From contig CALGGJ010000112.1 of the NCBI GenBank assembly GCA_937915745.1, positions 1 through 27,167 on the forward strand: a DNA stretch of 27,167 nucleotides, written 5' to 3'. Below are positions 1-8,354 of this stretch, one piece after another (position 1 is the first letter of the stretch; every line of letters begins with the position of its first letter). This stretch comes from an uncultured Prevotellaceae bacterium. GTDB lineage: Bacteria > Bacteroidota > Bacteroidia > Bacteroidales > Bacteroidaceae. The notes beneath the pieces were generated by a model. The model was given only the letters and a program-made list of their open reading frames with translations. It had not been told where the DNA came from and made no database searches. A program made the translations under genes and the position numbers.

Positions 1-243
1 GGTGCAAAGATACGATTTCGTTGTGTTTTTTGGGCACCGAAACTCGGTGCAAAGATACGATTTCGTTGTGTTTTTTGGGCACCGAAACTCGGTGCAAAGA
101 TACGATTTCGTTGTGTTTTTTGGGCACCGAAACTCGGTGCAAAGATACGATTTCGTTGTGTTTTTTGGGCACCGAAACTCGGTGCAAAGATACGATTTCG
201 TTGTGTTTTTTGGGCACCGAAACTCGGTGCAAAGACACGATTT
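1..243. repeat. 45-bp tandem repeat array
   Basis: Five identical 45-bp units begin at 1, 46, 91, 136 and 181. A sixth, partial unit (226-243) differs by one base (T to C at 236). Every unit junction contains GCACCGA-AAC-TCGGTGC, a perfect 7-bp stem with a 3-nt loop (for example 34-50). On the minus strand each full unit carries TATCTTTG, which fits the Bacteroidetes -7 box TAnnTTTG; the base change in the sixth unit destroys it. The unit length is divisible by three, so open frames run through the array, but nothing suggests a protein. The contig starts inside the array, so the true copy number is unknown. Confidence 0.95.
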
Positions 244-369
244 ACCCTCCTCTGGAGGGGGCAGGAATATCACACCCGCACAGACTCTCCCACATAGAAG
301 GAGGATGACGGGAACAGTCCATCCGAAGGACTCAGGGGGAACTCCGGTAAAAAAGAAAACCATAAGTGC
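244..369. other. intergenic region upstream of the AEP cassette
   Basis: No gene is seen. The stretch holds a small hairpin, CCCTCC-TCT-GGAGGG at 245-259, and a weaker one, AGTCC/GGACT at 316-332. I see no clear TAnnTTTG box pointing right, so the promoter of the downstream cassette is not identified. It may be degenerate, or lie to the left of the contig edge. Confidence 0.5.
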
Positions 370-1488
370 ATGAAGATAGGAGTGGATGCAAAGCGGCTGT
401 TCAACAACTTCACGGGTTTGGGCAACCACAGCCGTACGACGATAGACATTCTCGGGGACGAGTTCCCCGACACGTCGTTCTGTCTTTACACGCCAGGCAT
501 CACGATGAACGATGTTACCCGCCCTTACCTCAATCGCGACAACTCCCGGGTGGTTATGCCCCGCAGTGTGCTGCGCGGCAGCGCATGGCGTACGATGGGC
601 ATTCCCACCGAGTGCCGGCGTGATGGTGTCGATGTGTTTCACGGACTCTCAAACGAATTGCCAGTGGGTCTCAGACGGTGTGGAGTCCCATCGGTGGTGA
701 CTATTCACGATGTGGCATTCAAGACTTTCCCACAGATGTATAAATGGCACGACCGTATAATCTACGACATGAAATGGAGGTATGCCTGCAGAAATGCCGA
801 CAGGATTATCGCCATAAGTCAATGCACAAAACACGATGTGATGAAGTTTTATGGTGTGGATGAAAAAAAAATATCGGTTGTCTATCAGCCGGCCGGCAGC
901 CTGTATTATAACTCCATACATGACGATAGCCCTACAGAACAAACTCACAGCGACAAAGATTATATGCTGTATGTGGGTTCTGTCAATTCCAGGAAAAACT
1001 TGATGGGTGTGGTGAAGTCAATGACCCTGCTGCCGGCCGACCTGCTGCCGAGACTCATCGTTGTAGGCGATGGCGGAAGCTACAAGCGCGAGGTGATGGA
1101 ATATGTGATGAGTCATGGCTTGGGACAGATGGTGGAATGGCGACATGCCACCGACCACAAGGAGTTGCACAAACTGTATGCACATGCCCTGCTTTTAGTA
1201 TATCCTTCGTTTTACGAAGGGTTCGGCCTGCCGGTGGTAGAGGCTCAGCTGTCGGGATGCCCCGTGGTGACAAGTAATGTGAGCAGCCTGCCCGAGGCGG
1301 GCGGACCTTACGCCCTGAAAGCCAATCCCAACAGCCCCGAAGATATTGCCGACAACATAGCCCGGTTGCTTGCCGATGAGACTCTGCGAAGCGAACTCGC
1401 AATCAAGGCACGCGAATATGCAACAAGCACATTTAATCCTAAGGTGCTGGCAAGGCAGTTGATGGAGGTTTACCGATTATCGATGTAA
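370..1488 (+). CDS. GT4-family glycosyltransferase (Glycos_transf_1)
   Basis: The 372-residue product has a GT-B fold layout. The C-terminal nucleotide-sugar domain opens with a VGS...SRKNL segment, with Arg208 and Lys209 placed as the usual phosphate contacts. The family's E-x7-E motif is present as EGFGLPVVE (Glu283 and Glu291), followed by a typical SGCPVVTSN...PEAGG segment. Length and motifs fit a retaining GT4 sugar transferase. No signal peptide or membrane segment is seen, so it should act at the cytoplasmic face of the membrane. It is the first gene of the aminoethylphosphonate cassette, 21 bp before aepX, and probably builds or extends the glycan that LicD then modifies. Donor and acceptor sugars cannot be read from the sequence. 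Confidence 0.9.
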   Translation: MKIGVDAKRLFNNFTGLGNHSRTTIDILGDEFPDTSFCLYTPGITMNDVTRPYLNRDNSRVVMPRSVLRGSAWRTMGIPTECRRDGVDVFHGLSNELPVGLRRCGVPSVVTIHDVAFKTFPQMYKWHDRIIYDMKWRYACRNADRIIAISQCTKHDVMKFYGVDEKKISVVYQPAGSLYYNSIHDDSPTEQTHSDKDYMLYVGSVNSRKNLMGVVKSMTLLPADLLPRLIVVGDGGSYKREVMEYVMSHGLGQMVEWRHATDHKELHKLYAHALLLVYPSFYEGFGLPVVEAQLSGCPVVTSNVSSLPEAGGPYALKANPNSPEDIADNIARLLADETLRSELAIKAREYATSTFNPKVLARQLMEVYRLSM

Positions 1489-1509
1489 TTCTACATATAT
1501 CTTACGAAT

Positions 1510-2820
1510 ATGGCAAAAACAGTATATCTGGGAATGATAGGCGACATCATGCACCCGGGACTCATAAACATAATCAACGAGGGAGCAAGGTATGGCGATG
1601 TAATGATAGGCTTGTTCACCGACCGTGCCATAGCCAACCACCGACGCTTGCCTTACCTCAACTACGAACAGCGTCGCAATGTGATTGAAAACATACGTGG
1701 TGTGGCATGTGTGGTGCCGCAAGACGAATGGAGTTATGTGGAAAACCTCAAACGCTACCGTCCCGACTATATCATACACGGCGACGACTGGCAGGAAGGC
1801 CCCGACCGCTACATACGCGACGAGGTGATAAAGGTGATGACTGCACAGGGTGGCAGGGTGATAGAGATACCTTACACCAAAGGTATATCCGACTCGAGTC
1901 TGAAAGACGAGATAGCATCAATCGGTGTCACTCCGCAAACCCGACTCTCGTCGTTGCGACGACTTATATCGGCCAAGCCCGTGGTGCGAATACTTGAATC
2001 GCACAGCGGACTCACCGGACTCATCATCGAACACACGACGGTTGACGTTGGCGGACAGACACGCGAGTTTGACGGCATGTGGGCTTCGAGCCTTACCGAC
2101 TCTACCAGCAAGGGCAAGCCCGATATCGAGGCGGTAGATCTCACTACACGCCTGCACGACCTCAACGACACACTCGAGGTGACAACCAAGCCGGTCATCT
2201 TCGATGGTGACACCGGGGGCAAGGTAGAACATTTTGGCTTTACAGTACGCACATTGGAACGTCTTGGCATTTCGGCAGTAATTATCGAAGACAAAGTGGG
2301 ACTGAAACAGAACTCACTCTTCGGTACCGACGCCCTGCAAACTCAAGACACCATAGAGGGGTTCTCGGCCAAGATACGTGCAGGCAAGGAGGCACAAATC
2401 ACACGCGACTTCATGATTATAGCCCGTTGCGAAAGCCTCATTGCCGGCAAGACTGTTGACGATGCCCTGCAACGCTGCCATGCATACGTCGATGCAGGAG
2501 CCGACGGCATCATGATACACTCAAAAAACAAGAGCGGCGACGACATACGCGAATTCTGTATCAGATTCAGACAGGACGATATCCATACACCTATTGTGGC
2601 TGTACCTACCACATACAACCAGTTTACCGAAGAACAACTGGCCGATTGGGGCATCAATATCGTAATCTATGCAAACCACATGTTGCGCTCGGCATACCCT
2701 GCCATGGTTGAGTGTGCAAAGTCAATACTCACAAACAGTCGCAGCCTTGAGGCATCCGACAAATATTGTATGCCGATTAAAGAAATACTCAACCTCATTC
2801 CAGGAACTAAAAAACAATGA
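1510..2820 (+). CDS. aepX: phosphoenolpyruvate mutase with N-terminal nucleotidyltransferase-like domain
   Basis: PEP mutase converts phosphoenolpyruvate to phosphonopyruvate, forming the C-P bond that begins nearly all phosphonate pathways. The C-terminal part (about residues 150-436) is of the isocitrate lyase/PEP mutase superfamily, with DGDTGG at 232-237 and the diagnostic EDKxxxKxNS motif at 260-269. The first ~135 residues form a cytidylyltransferase-like Rossmann domain (start VYLGMIGDIMHPG), a fusion known in this family. In this copy the HxGH motif reads HPGL (15-18), and the ISST-type motif is replaced by GISDSSLKDE, so that domain may not be catalytic. The stop overlaps the aepY start by 4 bp (ATGA), implying translational coupling. 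Confidence 0.95.
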   Translation: MAKTVYLGMIGDIMHPGLINIINEGARYGDVMIGLFTDRAIANHRRLPYLNYEQRRNVIENIRGVACVVPQDEWSYVENLKRYRPDYIIHGDDWQEGPDRYIRDEVIKVMTAQGGRVIEIPYTKGISDSSLKDEIASIGVTPQTRLSSLRRLISAKPVVRILESHSGLTGLIIEHTTVDVGGQTREFDGMWASSLTDSTSKGKPDIEAVDLTTRLHDLNDTLEVTTKPVIFDGDTGGKVEHFGFTVRTLERLGISAVIIEDKVGLKQNSLFGTDALQTQDTIEGFSAKIRAGKEAQITRDFMIIARCESLIAGKTVDDALQRCHAYVDAGADGIMIHSKNKSGDDIREFCIRFRQDDIHTPIVAVPTTYNQFTEEQLADWGINIVIYANHMLRSAYPAMVECAKSILTNSRSLEASDKYCMPIKEILNLIPGTKKQ

Positions 2821-3944
2821 TAAGTCCACAATTCTTCATCGACCATCTGGGCTCTCATGGCATCGACTTCTATACCGGTGTGCCCGATTCACTTCTCAAA
2901 AATGTCTGTGCCTACATCACAGATACTCTTCCACGCGACCACAACATAATAGCAGCCAACGAGGGGGGAGCGATGGGCATAGCAGCCGGATACCACCTGG
3001 CCACCAATCGCATACCAGTGGTATATATGCAAAACTCGGGCGAGGGAAACATCATAAACCCGTTGGCATCGCTCACCGACCCCGAGGTCTATCGCATACC
3101 TGTACTTCTGCTTATAGGGTGGCGCGGACGCCCAGGCTTTCACGACGAACCGCAGCACGTGAAACAAGGAAAGGTGACCACTGGCCTGCTCAACATAATG
3201 GGCATTAACTATACTGTGCTGAGCAAAGACACCGATACTGCCGCCAAGCAGATAACTGCGGCTGTTGAATACATGCAGCGCACAAACGAATGTTATGCTT
3301 TTGTGATTGAGAAAGAGACATTCGAGCCTTACACATTGACCAACCATACAGACACCACATGCAGCATGTCTCGCGAAGATGCCATAGAGTGTGTGGTAGA
3401 AACACTCGAAACCGATGCCGTGGTGGTTTCCACAACAGGCATGATTTCGCGCGAACTGTTTGAAATACGCGGGCGAAGAGGCCAAGACCACTCGCACGAT
3501 TTCCTGACCGTGGGTTCGATGGGGCATGCCTCGCAGATTGCACTGGGCATCGCTTTGCAACAACCCGGACGACATGTCTATTGTTTCGATGGTGACGGAG
3601 CTGCAATAATGCACATGGGAGGAATGGCTATTGCTGCAAGCATGCAACCGGGCAATTTCACTCATATAGTATTCAACAACGGAGCACACGACTCGGTGGG
3701 AGGACAACCGACGGTAGGACTCGATATCGACCTGCCTGCAGTTGCAAGGGCTTTGGGATACAAGCATGTCTATTCTGCCGACAATATCGGGGGATTGACC
3801 GACATAATCAGTCGTGCAAAAAGCGAAGACGGTCCGAAGCTGATACAGGTTTGTGTGAAGAAGGGTAATCGCAAAGACCTGGGACGGCCTACCACAACGC
3901 CATCGCAAAACAAGGAGGCTCTCATGAAATTCCTGATGCAGTAA
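2817..3944 (+). CDS. aepY: phosphonopyruvate decarboxylase
   Basis: This thiamine-diphosphate enzyme decarboxylates phosphonopyruvate to phosphonoacetaldehyde, the irreversible step that pulls the unfavourable PEP mutase reaction forward. At 375 residues it has the normal length. The N-terminal half has the cofactor-activating glutamate in AANEGGAMG (Glu49) and the substrate-side GWRGRPG...DEPQH segment. The C-terminal half has the ThDP/Mg motif, GDG at 259-261 followed about 25 residues later by NN (287-288). It overlaps aepX by 4 bp, and the next gene starts 20 bp downstream. The pairing with aepX makes the assignment secure against other ThDP decarboxylases. Confidence 0.95.
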   Translation: MISPQFFIDHLGSHGIDFYTGVPDSLLKNVCAYITDTLPRDHNIIAANEGGAMGIAAGYHLATNRIPVVYMQNSGEGNIINPLASLTDPEVYRIPVLLLIGWRGRPGFHDEPQHVKQGKVTTGLLNIMGINYTVLSKDTDTAAKQITAAVEYMQRTNECYAFVIEKETFEPYTLTNHTDTTCSMSREDAIECVVETLETDAVVVSTTGMISRELFEIRGRRGQDHSHDFLTVGSMGHASQIALGIALQQPGRHVYCFDGDGAAIMHMGGMAIAASMQPGNFTHIVFNNGAHDSVGGQPTVGLDIDLPAVARALGYKHVYSADNIGGLTDIISRAKSEDGPKLIQVCVKKGNRKDLGRPTTTPSQNKEALMKFLMQ

Positions 3945-3964
3945 AAAAAAGACCATAGCCGGTT

Positions 3965-4693
3965 ATGAAAACAATAAAGACAGCAGTAATCATGGCTGCA
4001 GGCATGGGTACACGTTTTGGCAAGATGACCGAAACCATGCCCAAGGGGTTTGTAGAATTCAACGGACGGGCAATGGTGGTGCGCAGCATAGAGACACTCA
4101 TCGACTGTGGCATTGAGCGCATCATAATCGGTACCGGCTACCGACACGAGTACTATGATGCTCTGAAAACTCAATTTCCACAAATACAATGTATATTCTC
4201 GCCAAGATATGCAACGACCAACAGCATGTACACCCTGTGGAACTGCCGGCAGGCAATAGGCAGTGATGACTTCCTGCTGCTCGAGTCCGATCTCGTGTTT
4301 GAAAAACGTGCAATAAGCAGTCTTATAGACTGTACATACGACTCAGCAATGCTTGTCACACCCGTCACCAAGTTCCAAGACCAATACTATGTGGAAATGA
4401 ACTCGAAATGCGAGTTGGTGGCCTGTTCTACCAATGCCAACGACCTGACCCAGCCGCCGGCAGGTGAGTTGGTAGGAATACACAAACTGAGCAATGAGTT
4501 CTACCATGTATGCACCGCCGACTACGCGACCAAGATTGACACGCAGCCCTGTCTGGGATACGAATACCAGTTGCTACACACATCACAGCACCTCATGCCG
4601 ATGAATGTATTGAGGCTTGAAGGCTTGCAATGGTATGAAATCGACGATCTTGACGACCTCTTGTTTGCAGAACAACACATGAGGATAGAATAG
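3965..4693 (+). CDS. pntC: CTP:2-aminoethylphosphonate cytidylyltransferase (PntC/LicC-like)
   Basis: The 242-residue product is a single-domain nucleotidyltransferase. It shows the signature AAGMGTRFG...MPKG (11-28), in which Arg17 and Lys27 contact the nucleotide phosphates. It also has a TTNSMYTLW segment (84-92), typical of the LicC/PntC branch, and a metal-binding aspartate in LLLESDLVF (Asp109). LicC relatives activate phosphocholine as CDP-choline; PntC activates AEP as CMP-AEP. No choline uptake or choline kinase gene is present, and the gene lies between the AEP-forming enzymes, so AEP is the likely substrate. That specificity is inferred from context. A repeat element follows before aepZ. 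Confidence 0.82.
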   Translation: MKTIKTAVIMAAGMGTRFGKMTETMPKGFVEFNGRAMVVRSIETLIDCGIERIIIGTGYRHEYYDALKTQFPQIQCIFSPRYATTNSMYTLWNCRQAIGSDDFLLLESDLVFEKRAISSLIDCTYDSAMLVTPVTKFQDQYYVEMNSKCELVACSTNANDLTQPPAGELVGIHKLSNEFYHVCTADYATKIDTQPCLGYEYQLLHTSQHLMPMNVLRLEGLQWYEIDDLDDLLFAEQHMRIE

Positions 4694-4770
4694 ACTTTGA
4701 CTTTACAAAGACTGTAACAATATACAAATTTCGTATGTATAAGTTTCATACTATTTATAAATTACATATT

Positions 4771-4907
4771 AGATACACTCCTGCGCTTTGCTCCGTCGGT
4801 ATGACAGACGGAACGTTGCTGCATGGGCAGCATAGGTTTTTGCATAGACAGGGAATTTCATTAGAGTCATACCAACGGAGGTATGAAATACCGTAGGAGT
4901 GTATCTG
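4771..4907. repeat. inverted-repeat intergenic element (possible MITE or REP-like)
   Basis: The ends are a perfect 12-bp inverted repeat, AGATACACTCCT (4771-4782) and AGGAGTGTATCT (4896-4907). The similarity continues inward: CTCCGTCGGTATGAC on the left matches the complement of the right arm (CTCCGTTGGTATGAC) after a short spacer that differs. Smaller hairpins lie inside, such as CCGTC/GACGG on the left and ATACC/GGTAT on the right. The 137-bp unit has no plausible reading frame. As RNA it could fold into a long imperfect hairpin between the cytidylyltransferase and transaminase genes. I cannot tell from one copy whether it is mobile. Confidence 0.75.
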
Positions 4908-4956
4908 CATATGAAACATATACTTGCGAAACTTGAATAACAATAAAAAAAGACAA

Positions 4957-6120
4957 ATGACAAAAGACAGACAGAATATGACAACATCCATACACATAAA
5001 GCGCAATGTGTTGCTCAATCCCGGTCCGGCCACCACGACCGACACTGTGAAGATGGCACAGGTGGTACCCGATATATGCCCGCGCGAAAAGGAGTTTGCC
5101 AGCCTCATGCGGGGGTTGCGTTCCGACCTGCTGCGTGTGTCACATGCCCCTGCCGACAAATACACGGCAGTGCTCTTCTGCGGTTCGGGCACCATCAATA
5201 TCGATGTGTGCGTCAACTCGCTGCTGCCCGAGGGCAAGACAATTCTGGTGGTGAATAACGGGGCATACAACAGCCGTGCTGTCGAGGTGTGCCAGATGTA
5301 CCACCTGCCTCACATCGACCTTAGGTCGAGCGTATTCCAACGTCCCGACATGGACGACATAGAGCGGACACTCCGCGAAAACCCCGACGTCGCCGTTGTA
5401 TATTGCTGCCATCACGAGACGGGTACAGGAGTCCTTAACCCAATACGCGAGATAGGAGCTTTGGCACATAAATATGGAGCCATCTTCATAAGCGACACCA
5501 CATCGACATTGGGAATGATACCATTCGACATGGTCAGCGATAATGTGGATTTCTGCATGGCATCGGCACAAAAAGGACTTATGGCCATGTCGGGACTGTC
5601 GTTCATCATTGGCCGTAAAGACATAATCGAGGCATCAAGGCATTACCCTACACGCTCGTACTACTGCAACCTCTATTTGCAATACGACTACTTCGAACGT
5701 ACCGGCGAGATGCACTTCACCCCACCTGTGCAGACCATATATGCCACCATCCAGGCACTCAAAGAGTACTTTGCCGAGGGTGAGGAGGCTAAGTTTGCGC
5801 GCCACCGCCGTGTGTATGAAGCCATACACCGCGGAGTGGCACGACTGGGATTACAGACGGTGATAGACCCTGCCATCGAATCGGGTCTTGTAGTGTCGGT
5901 AAAGTATCCCGATGACCCACACTTCTCGTTCGAGCGGATACACGATTACTGCTACGAACGCGGATTCACCATCTATCCCGGCAAGATAAGCACCACCGAC
6001 ACTTTCCGCCTCTGTGCGCTCGGAACCATCGACGAGCAGGACATCGAAAACTTTTTTGCAGTGTTGGGCGAGGCATTTATTAGTAACAGCATACAAATTC
6101 CTGCCAAATACAATGGTTGA
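4957..6120 (+). CDS. aepZ: 2-aminoethylphosphonate--pyruvate transaminase
   Basis: This PLP-dependent class V aminotransferase aminates phosphonoacetaldehyde to 2-aminoethylphosphonate. The N-terminal LLNPGPATTTDTVK and the DICPREKEF segment are characteristic of AEP transaminases. The PLP lysine is in ASAQKGL (Lys206 from this start). The substrate- and cofactor-binding SGTI-type loop (FCGSGTINID) and a histidine-rich CCHHETGTG segment are also present. Two ATG codons are possible, 4957 and 4978, and conservation begins just after the second; a frame opening at a TTG (4924) is less likely. The gene ends 8 bp inside licD. It is separated from pntC by the inverted-repeat element, yet completes the same pathway. 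Confidence 0.93.
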   Translation: MTKDRQNMTTSIHIKRNVLLNPGPATTTDTVKMAQVVPDICPREKEFASLMRGLRSDLLRVSHAPADKYTAVLFCGSGTINIDVCVNSLLPEGKTILVVNNGAYNSRAVEVCQMYHLPHIDLRSSVFQRPDMDDIERTLRENPDVAVVYCCHHETGTGVLNPIREIGALAHKYGAIFISDTTSTLGMIPFDMVSDNVDFCMASAQKGLMAMSGLSFIIGRKDIIEASRHYPTRSYYCNLYLQYDYFERTGEMHFTPPVQTIYATIQALKEYFAEGEEAKFARHRRVYEAIHRGVARLGLQTVIDPAIESGLVVSVKYPDDPHFSFERIHDYCYERGFTIYPGKISTTDTFRLCALGTIDEQDIENFFAVLGEAFISNSIQIPAKYNG

Positions 6121-6946
6121 ATATGATGTAAGGGCTCTGCAGATGCGGATACTGGGAAATCTGCTGGCGGTAGATAAGGTATGTAGCGAGCATGGCCTGC
6201 GTTATTATATCTACGACGGCACAATGCTGGGAGCAGTGCGGCATGATGGATTCATTCCCTGGGATGACGATCTCGATATAGCCATGCCACGCCCCGACTA
6301 CGAACTGTTTATAACCCATGCCAACGAGTGGTTGCCCAAACCATATGAATTTGTAGCCTTTGAACTCGACCCGTCATATCCTCTTCCCTTTGGTAAAGTA
6401 CAAGATGCAAGTACCACCCTGATAGAGCGTGCCCATCTGCCCTATCTGGGCGGATTGTATATTGATGTGTTCCCTATAGACGGTGTGCCGGCAACCCCCC
6501 TGTGGCGACGTTGGCATCTGCTGCGGTACGATGTGTTGAAGAAAGCCGTGTATATGGCATATCGCCATCCCTATCGCCACGGCAAGGGATTGTCGAGCCT
6601 GATACCGTTATTCTGTAGGAATGTTTTGGGACAGAAGCGACTTCAGGAAGCAACAAGGAACTTGCTGCGCAAATACAGTTTTGAGACCAGCAGTCGGGTT
6701 TGTGTCTTCGACGACGGCCTCCATGGTGTTATCTCCAAGGAGATACTGGGAACTCCAACACCCGTGATGTTTGAAGGAAAAGAAGTTTTGGGCGTGGAAC
6801 ATGCCCATGCCTACCTCACCCACATGTATGGCGACTATATGACACCACCGCCCCACGGACACCGGAAGCAGCACTGCTTCTATTATCTGGACTTAGAAAA
6901 ACCCTACAAAACATACAATCGAGAGAAATCCGCTTTGAAAACTTAA
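6113..6946 (+). CDS. LicD-family phosphotransferase
   Basis: LicD proteins move a phosphorylated alcohol from its CDP/CMP-activated form onto a glycan; the classical case is phosphocholine on lipopolysaccharide or teichoic acid. This 277-residue protein has the family core GTMLGAVRHDGFIPWDDDLD (residues 36-55), whose Asp51-Asp53 and Asp55 are the metal-binding acidic cluster, followed by a typical MPRPDYE segment. A YIDVFPIDG segment lies further on. The ATG at 6113, overlapping aepZ by 8 bp, fits better than an earlier in-frame ATG at 6014, because conservation begins just after it. Given the genes upstream, the donor is most likely CMP-AEP. The acceptor is unknown. Confidence 0.92.
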   Translation: MVEYDVRALQMRILGNLLAVDKVCSEHGLRYYIYDGTMLGAVRHDGFIPWDDDLDIAMPRPDYELFITHANEWLPKPYEFVAFELDPSYPLPFGKVQDASTTLIERAHLPYLGGLYIDVFPIDGVPATPLWRRWHLLRYDVLKKAVYMAYRHPYRHGKGLSSLIPLFCRNVLGQKRLQEATRNLLRKYSFETSSRVCVFDDGLHGVISKEILGTPTPVMFEGKEVLGVEHAHAYLTHMYGDYMTPPPHGHRKQHCFYYLDLEKPYKTYNREKSALKT

Positions 6947-7064
6947 CTATTAATAAAGCAACAAAGAAACAAAGCAATATGAAAATCGGCTGAAATAACG
7001 AGGGTGTGAGGGTAATAAATGCATGAAATCGGGACAAACCGGCAGGGCATCAGAAACTTTTGCG

Positions 7065-7072
7065 TAAATTTG
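7065..7072 (+). promoter_or_regulatory. -7 box of the hflX promoter
   Basis: TAAATTTG matches the Bacteroidetes sigma-70 -7 consensus TAnnTTTG. No clear -33 TTG element is seen about 20 bp upstream. Transcription would begin near 7078, which places the ATG at 7074 at or before the transcript start and so favours the ATG at 7119 for HflX. Confidence 0.65.
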
Positions 7073-7118
7073 CATGCGAAATGATGGTTTGGAAAAACGT
7101 GACGGAAAGGAAGAAACG

Positions 7119-8330
7119 ATGAAGGAATTTGTCATCAGCGAGGCTAAGGTGGAGACTGCCGCGATTGTGGGGCTCATCACTCCATACCAGAACGAACGTA
7201 AGACCCGTGAGTATCTCGACGAGTTGGAATTCCTGGCCGATACGGCCGGTGCACGTGTGGTGAGGCGGTTTACCCAGAAGGTGAACGGTCCGAGCAGTGT
7301 GACTTATATCGGTACGGGCAAACTTGAGGAGATAAGACGATATATAAATGACGAGGAGGATGCCGGACGCGAGGTTGGGATGGTGATTTTCGACGACGAG
7401 CTGAGTGCTAAACAGATACGTAACATAGAGGCACAGCTGCAGGTGAAGATCTTGGACCGCACATCGCTCATTCTCGACATCTTTGCCATGCGTGCCCAGA
7501 CAGCCACGGCCAAGACCCAGGTGGAGCTGGCACAATACAAATATATGCTGCCGCGGCTCACCCGCCTGTGGACCCACCTCGAACGCCAGCGCGGTGGAAG
7601 TGTGGGACTGCGAGGTCCCGGCGAAACCCAACTCGAGATGGACCAGCGCATCATCAGAAGCCGCATGTCGCTGCTCAAGCAAAGGCTCAAGGAAATAGAC
7701 ACACAGAAAACCACACAGCGCAAGAACCGCGGACGACTCATCAGGGTGGCACTCGTGGGATATACCAATGTGGGTAAATCGACTTTGATGAACTTGCTGT
7801 CAAAGAGTGAGGTGTTTGCCGAAAACAAACTCTTTGCAACCCTCGATACCACGGTGCGCAAGGTGATAATAGACAACCTGCCTTTCCTGCTGAGCGACAC
7901 CGTGGGGTTCATACGCAAACTCCCTGCCGACCTGATCGATTCGTTCAAATCGACCCTCGACGAGGTGCGCGAAGCCGACATGCTTGTGCATCTGGTCGAT
8001 ATATCACATCCCGATTTCGAGGAACAGATAGACGTGGTGAACCGAACCCTGGCCGACCTGCAATCGGCCGACAAGCCTGCCATCATCGTGTTCAACAAAA
8101 TCGATGCCTACAACTGGACAGAGAAGGACCCGGATGACCTTACGCCCAAGACCCGCGACAATATATCGCTCGACGACCTGATGAAGACATGGATGGCACG
8201 TATGGGCGACGACTGCTTCTTCATATCGGCTGTCAAAGGCACGAACCTGCCCCAACTGAAGCAGCTGCTTTACAAGAAAGTGCGCCAGCTGCATGTGCAG
8301 AAATATCCTTACAACGACTTCCTCTATTGA
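7119..8330 (+). CDS. hflX: ribosome-associated GTPase HflX
   Basis: HflX is a GTPase that binds the 50S subunit and splits stalled or hibernating ribosomes under stress. The 403-residue product has the HflX N-terminal domain, a glycine-rich GPGETQLEMDQR segment (about 166-177), Walker A GYTNVGKS at 214-221, the switch II motif DTVGF followed by IRKLP, and the FNKID specificity motif. ATG 7119 was chosen because an upstream ATG at 7074 lies at the predicted transcription start and adds 15 poorly conserved residues; AAAGGAAG before 7119 is a plausible ribosome site. The gene heads a tight + strand group, with the next gene 24 bp downstream. Confidence 0.95.
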   Translation: MKEFVISEAKVETAAIVGLITPYQNERKTREYLDELEFLADTAGARVVRRFTQKVNGPSSVTYIGTGKLEEIRRYINDEEDAGREVGMVIFDDELSAKQIRNIEAQLQVKILDRTSLILDIFAMRAQTATAKTQVELAQYKYMLPRLTRLWTHLERQRGGSVGLRGPGETQLEMDQRIIRSRMSLLKQRLKEIDTQKTTQRKNRGRLIRVALVGYTNVGKSTLMNLLSKSEVFAENKLFATLDTTVRKVIIDNLPFLLSDTVGFIRKLPADLIDSFKSTLDEVREADMLVHLVDISHPDFEEQIDVVNRTLADLQSADKPAIIVFNKIDAYNWTEKDPDDLTPKTRDNISLDDLMKTWMARMGDDCFFISAVKGTNLPQLKQLLYKKVRQLHVQKYPYNDFLY

Positions 8331-8354
8331 AAACACACATAAACACATATCATT

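Noticed and set aside
1..243. CRISPR array
   Set aside because: The units are direct tandem copies with no unique spacers and no cas genes nearby.
1..373. Open frames with a 15-residue peptide repeat through the 45-bp array
   Set aside because: They exist only because 45 is divisible by three and the unit lacks stops in two frames. There is no ribosome site, no known repeat protein, and the frame continues into unrelated sequence.
2889..3956. Long minus-strand open frame (355 codons) opposite aepY
   Set aside because: It is antisense to a clearly conserved ThDP enzyme, rich in C, H, Y and V as expected from reverse reading of this codon usage, and shows no domain.
7074..7118. Upstream start for HflX at 7074
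   Set aside because: It lies only 2 bp after the -7 box, so it would be at or before the transcription start.
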